DNA of 16,026 bases from DATJPR01 sp035506295 (GTDB lineage: Bacteria > Bacteroidota > Ignavibacteria > UBA10030 > UBA6906): the NCBI GenBank assembly GCA_035506295.1, contig DATJPR010000244.1, forward strand, positions 1 to 16,026. Reading direction: 5' to 3'. Positions 7,134-14,250 of the stretch are shown here, in pieces. Every line of letters starts with the position of its first letter. The stretch's first letter is position 1. Under the pieces are notes generated by a model that saw only the letters and a program-made list of their open reading frames with translations, did no database searches and was not told the DNA's origin. A program made the translations under genes and the position numbers.

Positions 7134-8240
7134 GTGAACATCCTCTTAACGAATTCCACCGATATTTTTGCCGGCGGGGAAGACTATGTGTTGATTTTGG
7201 CCCGTTATCTGGCCCGCCGGGGGCATGCAGTGTTCGTTTCGGCGAACCCCGGGCATCTGCTTTTACGTAAAAGCAGCGATGCCGGGCTGAAGACCATTCC
7301 GGTCTCCTACGTCGGCATGAACCGCGTTTTTGAGGTCGGCCGCGAGCTCCGTGCGCATATGCGCTCGCTGAACATCGACATCGTCCACAGCCACGCCAAC
7401 TATGACAGGACCGCGGCGGCCATCGGGGCCATGGGGACGCGTGCACGCCATGTGGCTGGAGTGCATTCATCGCACTCGATCCAACACAACATCACGCATT
7501 GGATCCGCAATCGGTACGGAACCACACACTTCGTCGCGGACGCCGATTCGGTAAGGGATGTTCTTATCCGCGAGGATCGCATCCCGGGAGAAAAGATTAC
7601 GATCATTCCGATCGGCGTCGAGCCGGGCAAGGGTGAACATGCCGGCGACTGGCGGAGGGAAATTCGCAGAGAGCTGGGGATCGATGAGAAGACGATCCTG
7701 ATCGGCAATGTCGCCAGGTTGGTGGAGTTCAAAGGGCACCGCGTGTTGCTTGACGCCGCCTCCCTCCTTGCGAAACAGTGCAGTAATTTTGTTGTGGCGA
7801 TCGTCGGGGACGGAGAGCTTCTCGATACACTCAAGGCGCAGACACAACGGCTCAATCTCGACCCGCATGTGCGCTTTCTCGGCTTCCGAGATGACCTTGA
7901 AAAACTTTACCCCGCCTTCGATATTTACTGCCATTCGTCGTTGGAGATGGCGGAAGAAGCGTTCCCGCTCGCGATCTTGCGCGCGCTTGCCGAAGGACTA
8001 CCGGTCGTGTGCACAAACGTGGGAGGCATCGCAGCGATGGTGAACGACGGGACGAGCGGGTACCTCAAGCCGCCTGACAATCCTGGAGCGCTGGCGGAAG
8101 GATTGCTCGCGTGCGTTGCTGATAGCAACCTTCGCGCAGCGATGGGGAGTGCGTCGCGAGCAATTTTCGATCGCCAGTATCATGCGGATATCATGGCGAA
8201 GCGCATGGAGCAGGTCTATGAGACAGTCCTCAAGGCATAA
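7134..8240 (+). CDS. Glycosyltransferase family 4 protein
   Basis: This is a GT-B fold, GT4-like retaining glycosyltransferase of 369 residues starting at GTG. The N-terminal domain opens NILLTNSTDIFAGGEDYV, the usual acceptor-domain glycine loop, with IDIVHSHANYDR further on. The C-terminal donor domain has GNVARLVEFKGH, VAIVGDGEL, VRFLGFRDDLEKLYPAFDIY and EEAFPLAILRALAEGLPVV. In the usual E-x7-E motif the first Glu is E275 but the second position is Arg (R283). A frame extension to the GTG at 7071 is rejected because it lies upstream of the promoter candidate and adds non-homologous residues. No clear ribosome binding site precedes 7134, which fits a short leader. Its last 23 bases overlap the lipoprotein gene. 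Donor and acceptor are unknown; a cell-surface glycan is likely. Confidence 0.9.
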   Translation: MNILLTNSTDIFAGGEDYVLILARYLARRGHAVFVSANPGHLLLRKSSDAGLKTIPVSYVGMNRVFEVGRELRAHMRSLNIDIVHSHANYDRTAAAIGAMGTRARHVAGVHSSHSIQHNITHWIRNRYGTTHFVADADSVRDVLIREDRIPGEKITIIPIGVEPGKGEHAGDWRREIRRELGIDEKTILIGNVARLVEFKGHRVLLDAASLLAKQCSNFVVAIVGDGELLDTLKAQTQRLNLDPHVRFLGFRDDLEKLYPAFDIYCHSSLEMAEEAFPLAILRALAEGLPVVCTNVGGIAAMVNDGTSGYLKPPDNPGALAEGLLACVADSNLRAAMGSASRAIFDRQYHADIMAKRMEQVYETVLKA

Positions 8241-8922
8241 ATCGATGCTCCTGGTCGTCGCGGCTCTCATGCCCGCCGGCCTCCTTTCTCTCCTTCTGTT
8301 CTCCTGTGGATCAGGGACGAAAGTGAAGCCGCTCTCGGCGTCCGACAGCGTTGCCATCGTCATCGACAACATCAACCGTCGCGCGGAAGTGGATTCCTTT
8401 TTCCGGTATGACGACTCCTCCCCGTTTCGCAGGGACACGACGATATCGTACCGGGGCATCCAATGGTACCCGATTGATCCGCACTTCCGGGTGGCGTCGA
8501 TTCTTCATCGTTACGAAGTGCCGGAAACCGTCTCGGTGATGGGGACTAAAGGCGAGGAGCGCAGAGAGCTGAAGTATGGCTACTTTGCATTCACGCTGCC
8601 GAACGAGCACGGGGTCCCGGTGGACCTCAAGATCAACGTGTATAAGTTCACGCCCTACGATAGCCTCCGTTATCTTCGATTCAAAAACAGTCTCAGTGTT
8701 TGGTTCCGCGACCGGACCACGGGCACGGAGACGTATGACGTCGGCCGGTACGTTGATGTCGGCGACGAGCAGCCGGATCCGAACTACGAGTATGTCATCG
8801 ACTTCAATAAAGCCTACAATCCATACTGCGCGTACAGTGCAACATACTCGTGCGCGAGGCCGCGCAAAGAAGACTACCTTGACATTTACCTTCGCGTTGG
8901 GGAGAGAAAATATCATGACTGA
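8218..8922 (+). CDS. DUF1684-family lipoprotein
   Basis: This 234-residue protein starts with a basic N-terminus and a hydrophobic stretch that ends in the lipobox LFSC (Cys30), so it is predicted to be a lipid-anchored envelope protein. The body matches my recollection of DUF1684: the early SSPFRRDTTISYRGIQWYPI block, a central beta-rich part (LKYGYFAFTLP), and the hallmark C-terminal DFNKAYNPYCAYSATYSC (195-212) followed by LRVGER (225-230). The family has no established biochemical role that I know of. GGAG at 8207-8210 lies seven bases before the ATG at 8218. The gene overlaps the GT4 gene by 23 bases and the next gene by eight (ATGACTGA), so translation is probably coupled. Confidence 0.85.
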   Translation: MRQSSRHKSMLLVVAALMPAGLLSLLLFSCGSGTKVKPLSASDSVAIVIDNINRRAEVDSFFRYDDSSPFRRDTTISYRGIQWYPIDPHFRVASILHRYEVPETVSVMGTKGEERRELKYGYFAFTLPNEHGVPVDLKINVYKFTPYDSLRYLRFKNSLSVWFRDRTTGTETYDVGRYVDVGDEQPDPNYEYVIDFNKAYNPYCAYSATYSCARPRKEDYLDIYLRVGERKYHD

Positions 8923-9451
8923 TTCCACTGGTTCACCCTCGCCGTCCCCCGAATCCCGGTCGGTTGTCCCGGGCGTGGTCCTGATCGTTCTCGGACTGTT
9001 GTTCTTCGCGAACAATCTTCTCCGGATGGATTTCACCGGATTCTGGCCAGTGTTCCTCCTGATACCGGCGGTGGTCTTCGTGATTGTGTACATCCGGGAC
9101 CGGCGCCAGTACGGCGTCCTGATGCCGGCCACGATCCTCACCGTGTATGCGGCCCTGTTCTTCGCCTGTCAAAACGGAGGCTGGGGTCAGATGAGCGAGC
9201 TCTGGCCGACGTTCATCCTGGCGCCCGGGCTGGGGTTTTTCGTGCTTTACCTGTTCGGGAAGAGGGAGCCGGGGTTGTTGATTCCGGCCTCCATTCTCAC
9301 GGGGCTGAGCGTGATCTTCTTTTTCACCTTGAGCGGCTTTCCGGAGTACTGGCCGTCGATCCTGATTCTGATCGGCCTGGTCATCCTGCTCCGGCCTGCG
9401 ACCTGGCGCCGCTCATCGCCGGGCAACCAGAACACTACACCAGGAGTCTGA
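8915..9451 (+). CDS. Membrane protein with three WP-containing two-helix repeats (LiaF/DUF5668-like)
   Basis: The 178-residue protein has a short Ser/Pro-rich N-terminus and then six predicted hydrophobic segments arranged as three similar units. Each has a P-x-x-I/V-L helix, FF near its end, a short turn, and a second helix starting at a WP pair (W44-P45, W97-P98, W146-P147), for example FWPVFLLIPA and LWPTFILAPG. Such units resemble the LiaI/LiaF-like transmembrane region seen in envelope-stress proteins; this is a family resemblance only. No soluble C-terminal domain of the LiaF type is present, and the tail is short and polar. The ATG at 8915 overlaps the DUF1684 stop, and the phosphatase gene starts 13 bases after the stop, so the four genes read as one operon. 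Confidence 0.8.
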   Translation: MTDSTGSPSPSPESRSVVPGVVLIVLGLLFFANNLLRMDFTGFWPVFLLIPAVVFVIVYIRDRRQYGVLMPATILTVYAALFFACQNGGWGQMSELWPTFILAPGLGFFVLYLFGKREPGLLIPASILTGLSVIFFFTLSGFPEYWPSILILIGLVILLRPATWRRSSPGNQNTTPGV

Positions 9452-9464
9452 AAGAACCTTCTGC

Positions 9465-10697
9465 ATGGATCAACACAAACTCTATAGAACAATCAAGGTT
9501 CTCGCGGAGGAGAAACTCCGCACGGAAGACCAGCTGCTGGCGCATATCCTCGAGAATGTCATCGCCAACGAAGAAATCCCGATCCGCGGCGGCCGCATCT
9601 GGAAACTCGAGGCAGGCGCCGGCACCTACCGACTGATTCATCAGGCGGGCGACGTCGAGCCGATCGCCAAGAATTTCCGGATCAAGATTTCCGACTATCC
9701 GGCAATCCGTCAGCTCGCCAAGCGCGGGACGGTCGTCGAAAATGAAACGAACAAGTACCTGCGCCAGAAGGGGATCAAGCACTACTCCGCGACGGGGTTC
9801 GGCGAGAAAATCGAGTGGCGCTCCCACCAGATGTACCAGTATCTTCTGGCGATCAACGCCGACTACCTGAAGCATGACATGGTCTACACGCTGAACATCC
9901 TGGCAACAGCGTTGACCTCGTCTCTGTTGACCAGGCGCCAGGCGAAGAAGGCGAAATTGCTCGAAGCCGATCTCGACAAAGCGCGCGCGATCCAGCAGAG
10001 CATTTTGCCGGCGCATGAATTCAGGTTCTATCAATATGACATGTACGGCGTCTCGGTGCCGGAGCGGATCGTCGGAGGTGATTTCTTCGACTACCTGCAG
10101 GTGAAGGAAGACAAGGACCGCCTCGGCGTGGCGATCGGCGATGCCGCAAGCAAGGGACTCTCCGCAGCCGCGCAGGCGCTGTACGTGTCCGGCGCCCTCC
10201 GCATGGGCGTCGAGTTCCAGACCAAGATGAGTCATCTCATCAACAGGATCAACGAGATGGTGAACCGCACATTCACGGCGGAACACTTCATCTCCATGGT
10301 GTACGCGGAAATCACCAACGCGGAAAACGGCCTGATCTTCTATGTCAATGCCGGCCACAGCAACCCGATCCTGCTTCATGCGGCCACCAACGAAGCCGAA
10401 CGGCTCCGCGCCACGGGCCAGATCCTCGGGCCGTTCCCGAACGAGAAGTATCGGACGGAATACACCATCATGCGGCCGGGCGACATCCTACTCCTGTATA
10501 CCGACGGAATCTCCGAGGCGGCCAACGACCGGCGCGAGCTGTTCGGCGAACATCGCCTGATTCACCTTCTCCGGGAACATCGCAAGGAGACTCCCAAAGA
10601 AATCTGCTACGCAATTCTTCAAGAAGTGCAGACACATGGAAGCCTCGAGGAATACTCGGACGACAAGACTCTTGTGGCAATCAAACGGAGCCGGTAG
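9465..10697 (+). CDS. SpoIIE/RsbU-type PP2C serine phosphatase
   Basis: This 410-residue protein has a C-terminal SpoIIE-type PP2C domain (about 173-410). The metal-binding acidic residues are visible: GGDFFDY (D206 and D209), AIGDAASKG (D226), LLYTDGIS (D347) and EEYSDDKTLV (D399/D400). The linker LLEADLDKARAIQQSILP is the usual entry helix of RsbU-like phosphatases. Residues 1-150 form an N-terminal domain that I cannot name; a GAF-like sensor is possible. No membrane helix is seen. Such enzymes dephosphorylate STAS anti-anti-sigma factors in partner-switching pathways. A candidate substrate begins at 15818 in this window, and no anti-sigma kinase is visible. It follows the membrane repeat gene by 13 bases. 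The ribosome binding site is weak. Confidence 0.92.
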   Translation: MDQHKLYRTIKVLAEEKLRTEDQLLAHILENVIANEEIPIRGGRIWKLEAGAGTYRLIHQAGDVEPIAKNFRIKISDYPAIRQLAKRGTVVENETNKYLRQKGIKHYSATGFGEKIEWRSHQMYQYLLAINADYLKHDMVYTLNILATALTSSLLTRRQAKKAKLLEADLDKARAIQQSILPAHEFRFYQYDMYGVSVPERIVGGDFFDYLQVKEDKDRLGVAIGDAASKGLSAAAQALYVSGALRMGVEFQTKMSHLINRINEMVNRTFTAEHFISMVYAEITNAENGLIFYVNAGHSNPILLHAATNEAERLRATGQILGPFPNEKYRTEYTIMRPGDILLLYTDGISEAANDRRELFGEHRLIHLLREHRKETPKEICYAILQEVQTHGSLEEYSDDKTLVAIKRSR

Positions 10698-10755
10698 GAC
10701 GAATTGTCCGGCCGGCCCACCTCCCATCATCATCCACCACCACGCTGGAGTACCT

Positions 10756-11433
10756 ATGCGACGACTACTGCTCACCCTCCTGCTCACCGGAGTGTTCCTG
10801 GCCGCACAGACCGGGACACCCGCCCTGGCCAAAGACGGCAAGAACACCGGCACGACGGAAACCAAGTCGGACAAGTCAAAGAAGAAAGGGAAGAAGAGCG
10901 ATAAGAGCGACAAGAGCGACAAGAGCAGCAAGAGTTCAACGAAAACCGATTCGAAGAAGGACAAGTCGACCAAGTCGAAAGACAAGGTTGATAAGACGAA
11001 ATCGACGAAGGAAAAGTCAACGACAAAGAGTGACAAGTCCTTGAAGGCGGACAAAGGGACGGCGAAGGAGACAAGCAAGGCGAAGGGCAAGTCTTCGAAG
11101 AAGGACAGCGACGTTGCGAAGGAAGTGACCACGGCGAAGACGAAGTCGCCCAAGGGCTCGAAGGTCTCGAAGAGCAAGGAGCCGTCCTCGATGGAATCGC
11201 CCTCAACGGTCGGCGAGTCGAACGCGCAGGGCGCAGCGACGGGCGGTCAGGCGATGACCGGGGCGACGAAAACCAAGGTCTCGAAGTCAAAGGTCCAGGC
11301 GACGCCCAATGTCCAGACCGCCGACAAAGTGATCGGGAAGGATGACAAAGGCCGGACGATTTACGAAGGACCGCGCGGCGGGCACTACTACATCAACAGC
11401 AACGGCAACAAGGAATACATCAAGGATAAATGA
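10756..11433 (+). CDS. Exported lysine-rich low-complexity protein with a C-terminal GPRGGxYYIN module
   Basis: Residues 1-25 are a clear signal peptide (MRRLLLTLLLTGVFLAAQ, with a cleavage site after ALA). The mature part of about 200 residues contains about 51 lysines, mostly in S/T/D/K repeats such as SDKSDKSDKSSK (residues about 48-59), with no predicted fold. The last 30 residues differ: GRTIYEGPRGGHYYINSNG and KEYIK form a compact aromatic-rich module. It resembles short modules with a GPxGGxYY...GxKxYI pattern, which I recall from the PBCV-type basic adaptor family; this is not certain. The ATG at 10756 is chosen because it starts the signal peptide. The frame extends upstream into the phosphatase gene. 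It sits 58 bases after the phosphatase and ends before a strong terminator. Role unknown. Confidence 0.75.
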   Translation: MRRLLLTLLLTGVFLAAQTGTPALAKDGKNTGTTETKSDKSKKKGKKSDKSDKSDKSSKSSTKTDSKKDKSTKSKDKVDKTKSTKEKSTTKSDKSLKADKGTAKETSKAKGKSSKKDSDVAKEVTTAKTKSPKGSKVSKSKEPSSMESPSTVGESNAQGAATGGQAMTGATKTKVSKSKVQATPNVQTADKVIGKDDKGRTIYEGPRGGHYYINSNGNKEYIKDK

Positions 11434-11457
11434 CCGGCGCGTTATCTGTCTGCAAGG

Positions 11458-11487
11458 AAAGGGGAGGCTCAACCAGTCTCCCCTTTT
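11458..11487 (+). terminator. Intrinsic terminator after the first lysine-rich gene
   Basis: AAAGGGGAG (11458-11466) pairs with CTCCCCTTT (11478-11486). The stem extends inward by GCT/AGT (one G-T wobble), giving about 12 pairs and a 5-base loop CAACC, and the 3' arm ends in four T. It lies 24 bases after the stop at 11433 and probably ends the transcript that starts near 7113. Confidence 0.85.
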
Positions 11488-11557
11488 ACATTGTGCGCGA
11501 GTCCGGCGTTTCCTGATCGGATTCGCGAGTGTTAAGAAAAATTCATTCGTCCATTCG

Positions 11558-11586
11558 TTGCCTTTTCTCGCCGCGGCGCGTATGAT
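11558..11586 (+). promoter_or_regulatory. Sigma-70-like promoter of the small lysine-rich gene
   Basis: TTGCCT at 11558-11563 and TATGAT at 11581-11586 are separated by 17 bases. Transcription would start near 11593, leaving a leader of about 50 bases with the GAGGAGG ribosome binding site at 11635-11641. It lies downstream of a terminator, so the gene is likely controlled separately. Confidence 0.7.
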
Positions 11587-11645
11587 ACACCATGGCTCCG
11601 AGGCAATGTGCCGAGGGGAAAACGTTCACGTGTTGAGGAGGAACC

Positions 11646-11960
11646 ATGCTGAGAAAAATGTCTGTGCTGATGCTCGCGCTGGTCTTCGCCGGCGCGCAAG
11701 TCGCTCTGTTCGCCCAGGAAACCACGAAGCCCCAAACCGAGAAGACGACGAAGACCGAAATGAAAGGGGAAAAGAAGGGGGGCAAGGGCGAAAAGATGGC
11801 GCACAAGGGAACGAAGAGTTCCAAGGGCACAAAAGTCGCCAGCTCGAAGTCCGGCAAGTCGATGATGAAAAGCGGAAAAGCCAAGATGAAATCCAAAACT
11901 GCCAAGAGCACAACGAAACCGAAAACAGAGGAGAAGACTAGCAATACCGGTCAGAAATAG
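11646..11960 (+). CDS. Small exported lysine-rich protein
   Basis: The 104-residue product has a signal peptide (residues 1-23, MLRKMSVLMLALVFAGAQ, cleaved after LFA). The mature part of about 81 residues contains about 24 Lys, seven Glu, no Arg and no Asp, so it is strongly basic, and it is rich in Ser, Thr, Gly and Met. No fold or domain is recognised. It resembles the neighbouring lysine-rich protein in composition and export signal but lacks that protein's GPRGGxYY module. In general character it recalls basic acid-shock-type periplasmic proteins, but I see no specific similarity. The GAGGAGG at 11635-11641 close before the ATG and its own promoter at 11558 support a real, well-translated gene. 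It ends before the convergent hairpin. Confidence 0.72.
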   Translation: MLRKMSVLMLALVFAGAQVALFAQETTKPQTEKTTKTEMKGEKKGGKGEKMAHKGTKSSKGTKVASSKSGKSMMKSGKAKMKSKTAKSTTKPKTEEKTSNTGQK

Positions 11961-11979
11961 CAGCGCAAAACAAAACTGA

Positions 11980-12051
11980 CAGCAGACAGCCGACGGTGGA
12001 CAGTTGGAGGACGTCAATGCTCCATCATTGTCCGCTATCGACTGTCTGCTG
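11980..12051. terminator. Long imperfect hairpin between convergent genes, built from heptamer repeats
   Basis: The outer arms CAGCAGACAG (11980-11989) and CTGTCTGCTG (12042-12051) are perfect complements. Inner pairs continue with CGA/TCG, GGACA (11998-12002)/TGTCC (12029-12033) and GGAG (12006-12009)/CTCC (12020-12023) around a 10-base loop. It lies 20 bases after the small lysine-rich gene and 10 bases beyond the end of the minus-strand gene, so it could stop transcription from both sides. No T tract follows on either strand. Confidence 0.55.
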
Positions 12052-12060
12052 CTCCTGACG

Positions 12061-14250
12061 CTACTTCAACAACGTCATCTTCCGCACAGCTGCAAAGCTC
12101 CCCGCCGTCAAGCGACAGAAGTAGACGCCGCTTGACAGACGCGTGCCGTCGAACGTGAACGTGTAGTTACCTGCCGGATATCTGCTGTCAGCAAGCACGG
12201 CGACCTCCCGACCGAGAAGGTCATAGATGGCAAGGCGAACGTTGGTGGAGGCGGGCCCCTCGGCTCCGCTCGGGGCGGCGGCTCCACCAATGCTGAAGCT
12301 AATCCGGGTCGTCGGATTAAACGGATTCGGATAATTCTGTTCCAGTCGGTATTGCTGTGCGACCGCCGGTTTTTCGGAGACGTTGACCAGCGACGAATTA
12401 TTGAATTGGAGTCCCCAACCGTTCACCCAGCCGCTATCCAGCGCCGCTTCGTCGCGAACACGCAGTCGCCAGACGCCGTTCGACATTTTTCCTGCAAACG
12501 CGGCGTTGAGCGATCCTGCGGGTTTGATGAGAGGCGTCCAGCTGATGAACGGGCCGCCGGTGATGTCCTTCGCCGCCGCGTCGTCGAAAATCGTCATGAC
12601 GTTGTCGGCAGAACCGGCCAAGCCTTCGCGTGTGTCGACATCGACGCTGTCTCCGCCCGGTCCAATCAATGTGATTCTCAGGTCGGACTCCGCCGTGTGG
12701 TTGATCATTACCGCAAGCCGGAGACTGGTGATGGACACGGATTGCGAGATCGAGAGCGTGTCATCCACCATCAACCCCTGGGTTCCGCTCGCAGGAACCT
12801 TCCGCATCGAGGGCTTCATCCAGAACCCGCCAGGATAACCGATCTCATCATCCCTCAGCAACGGCGAAACCGGGACATCAGCGAATCCTCCGGGATGACT
12901 GAACCGTGCTGAACCGTGAAATGTCAGCCAAGCCGACACATCAGCCACATCCATCAACGTTCCGTCGAAAGAGTAGACGATGTTCGTCTTGCCGGAGTTC
13001 GGCTCGTTGTTGTTGTCGATGGAGCAGAAGGTGAACTTCTTGATTTCCGCGGCCGTCTTCGCGTAGTTCGCAATCCTTACTTCATCGAGGTATCCCCGGA
13101 ACGCGCCATTGAAACCGTTGCCGATGTACAGCGAATCGGTGCTGGCCGTCGGATTCGTGCCGGTGAACGTCGATGACGTATCGAACACCCCGTTGACGTA
13201 CAAGCAGTAGAGCCCGGCTGACGAATCGTAGGTGGCGGCGATATGCGACCACTGATTGTTCGGTATCGCTTTCGAGGAAACGAGATACGTGCTGCTGTTG
13301 GTCCTCACGCAGGGCTTGTTGTTCGACAGGTAGAGCGTGTATCCGGCGTTGTTGGCGGACTGCCGCTTCTGGAGGATCGTGCTGAGCTGAGTAACCGAAG
13401 GCCACACCCATGCCTCCAGGGTATAGCTGCCGGAGATATTGTTGTATCCGTTCCAAGGCGTGACGAGATACCCGCTGCCATCAAAGTATACCGACTCGTT
13501 CGGACAAGTGGTCATCGAAGGAGTGTCCCTCATATCGAGCCAGCTGGTCGAGCCGCGAAGAGCGACGATATTGCCGTTCCCGGAGTAGTCGGCAATCGTG
13601 CCGCCGTAACCATACTCCAACTGCATCGGCATCGACAGGAGAAGCCCCGCATAGACGCCGGTATGGGTCTTGATGATCGACCGGAAGTAGCGCTGGATTT
13701 CGGCGCTCGTCAGCGCGTGGTCCCAAACCCGGATGTCGTCAAGACTTCCGGCGAAAAGTGCAGCTATGGAATACCCGGCTCGACCGATGAACAACGAATC
13801 GGTGCTTGTCGTGATGCCGTGTTTATTTCCTGTCGTCGACGTATCCAGCGCTCCGTTCAGATAGACGGCTGCGATCCCGGTCGCGCTGTCGAACGTCGCT
13901 GCGATGTGCGTCCACCCGCCCGAAGGAACCACGCCGACGGAACGGCAGACAACAAGTCCATTCAACGCGAGACAAACATTTCCGCTTCTGAGAAACAATT
14001 GATAGCCGTCTGATGACTGTGTTTTGGACAGGAGCACTTGATCGGTGGGCGAAGCAGCATTGGCCGGATCGATCCAGCACTCCATCGTCAGGGCTGTCCT
14101 GGGATTGAGGGCCGAAGCGGGAGAGACGACAGCATAACTCGGATGCACTCCGGTCAATGTCAATGCACGATCCCAGACCATCTGTGCGTTCACGGTTGCA
14201 GAGACGACGAAAAGGAGAAGAGCGATGCATGGCGCGGGGAAACGTCTCAT
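12061..14250 (-). CDS. Secreted LamG-LamG-P-domain protein with type IX secretion sorting domain
   Basis: The 729-residue protein begins with a signal peptide (1-22, ending VNA before QMVWDRAL). Two concanavalin A/LamG-like domains follow at about 29-198 and 250-412, each with the ECWID- or EAWVW-type strand, W(T/S)HIAATFDS or YDS, VYLNG or YVNG, DSLFIG or DSLYIG, and DDIRVW or DEVRIA. Residues about 490-617 match a proprotein-convertase P-domain (LRITLIGPGGDSVDV, GVWRLRVRDEAALDSGWVNGW). Residues about 637-729 are a type A type IX sorting domain: NYPNPFNPTTRISFSI, LAIYDLLGREVAVL, GVYFCRLTAG and KMTLLK. No catalytic domain is seen, so an adhesive or glycan-binding surface role is likely (inference). 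The start is fixed by AGGAGG on the minus strand at 14258-14263, seven bases ahead of the ATG. Confidence 0.93.
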   Translation of the reverse strand: MRRFPAPCIALLLFVVSATVNAQMVWDRALTLTGVHPSYAVVSPASALNPRTALTMECWIDPANAASPTDQVLLSKTQSSDGYQLFLRSGNVCLALNGLVVCRSVGVVPSGGWTHIAATFDSATGIAAVYLNGALDTSTTGNKHGITTSTDSLFIGRAGYSIAALFAGSLDDIRVWDHALTSAEIQRYFRSIIKTHTGVYAGLLLSMPMQLEYGYGGTIADYSGNGNIVALRGSTSWLDMRDTPSMTTCPNESVYFDGSGYLVTPWNGYNNISGSYTLEAWVWPSVTQLSTILQKRQSANNAGYTLYLSNNKPCVRTNSSTYLVSSKAIPNNQWSHIAATYDSSAGLYCLYVNGVFDTSSTFTGTNPTASTDSLYIGNGFNGAFRGYLDEVRIANYAKTAAEIKKFTFCSIDNNNEPNSGKTNIVYSFDGTLMDVADVSAWLTFHGSARFSHPGGFADVPVSPLLRDDEIGYPGGFWMKPSMRKVPASGTQGLMVDDTLSISQSVSITSLRLAVMINHTAESDLRITLIGPGGDSVDVDTREGLAGSADNVMTIFDDAAAKDITGGPFISWTPLIKPAGSLNAAFAGKMSNGVWRLRVRDEAALDSGWVNGWGLQFNNSSLVNVSEKPAVAQQYRLEQNYPNPFNPTTRISFSIGGAAAPSGAEGPASTNVRLAIYDLLGREVAVLADSRYPAGNYTFTFDGTRLSSGVYFCRLTAGSFAAVRKMTLLK
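12242..12290. repeat. GC-rich palindrome inside the sorting-domain coding sequence
   Basis: TTGGTGGAG (12242-12250) and CTCCACCAA (12282-12290) are a perfect 9-base inverted repeat. Inside them GCCCC (12255-12259) and GGGGC (12272-12276) form a second stem. In protein terms this spans GGAAAPSGAEGPASTN (residues 655-670), a flexible stretch between two beta strands where sorting domains usually have only a short turn. It looks like a REP-like element tolerated in frame. Confidence 0.6.

Noticed and set aside
9435..10379. 314-codon minus-strand frame opposite the phosphatase gene
   Set aside because: The plus strand encodes a complete PP2C domain with all metal-binding residues; the antisense frame has no motif.
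10488..11177. Hydrophobic-looking minus-strand frame opposite the lysine-rich gene
   Set aside because: The Phe/Leu/Ser richness is the direct antisense of AAG and AGC codons and does not mark a real membrane protein.
11342..11941. 199-codon plus-strand frame spanning the gap between the two lysine-rich genes
   Set aside because: It crosses the terminator and promoter, is out of frame with both signal-peptide genes and shows no motif.
12352..12912. Plus-strand frames opposite the LamG/sorting-domain gene
   Set aside because: The minus-strand protein is continuous with recognisable domains from signal peptide to sorting signal; these frames are shadows.
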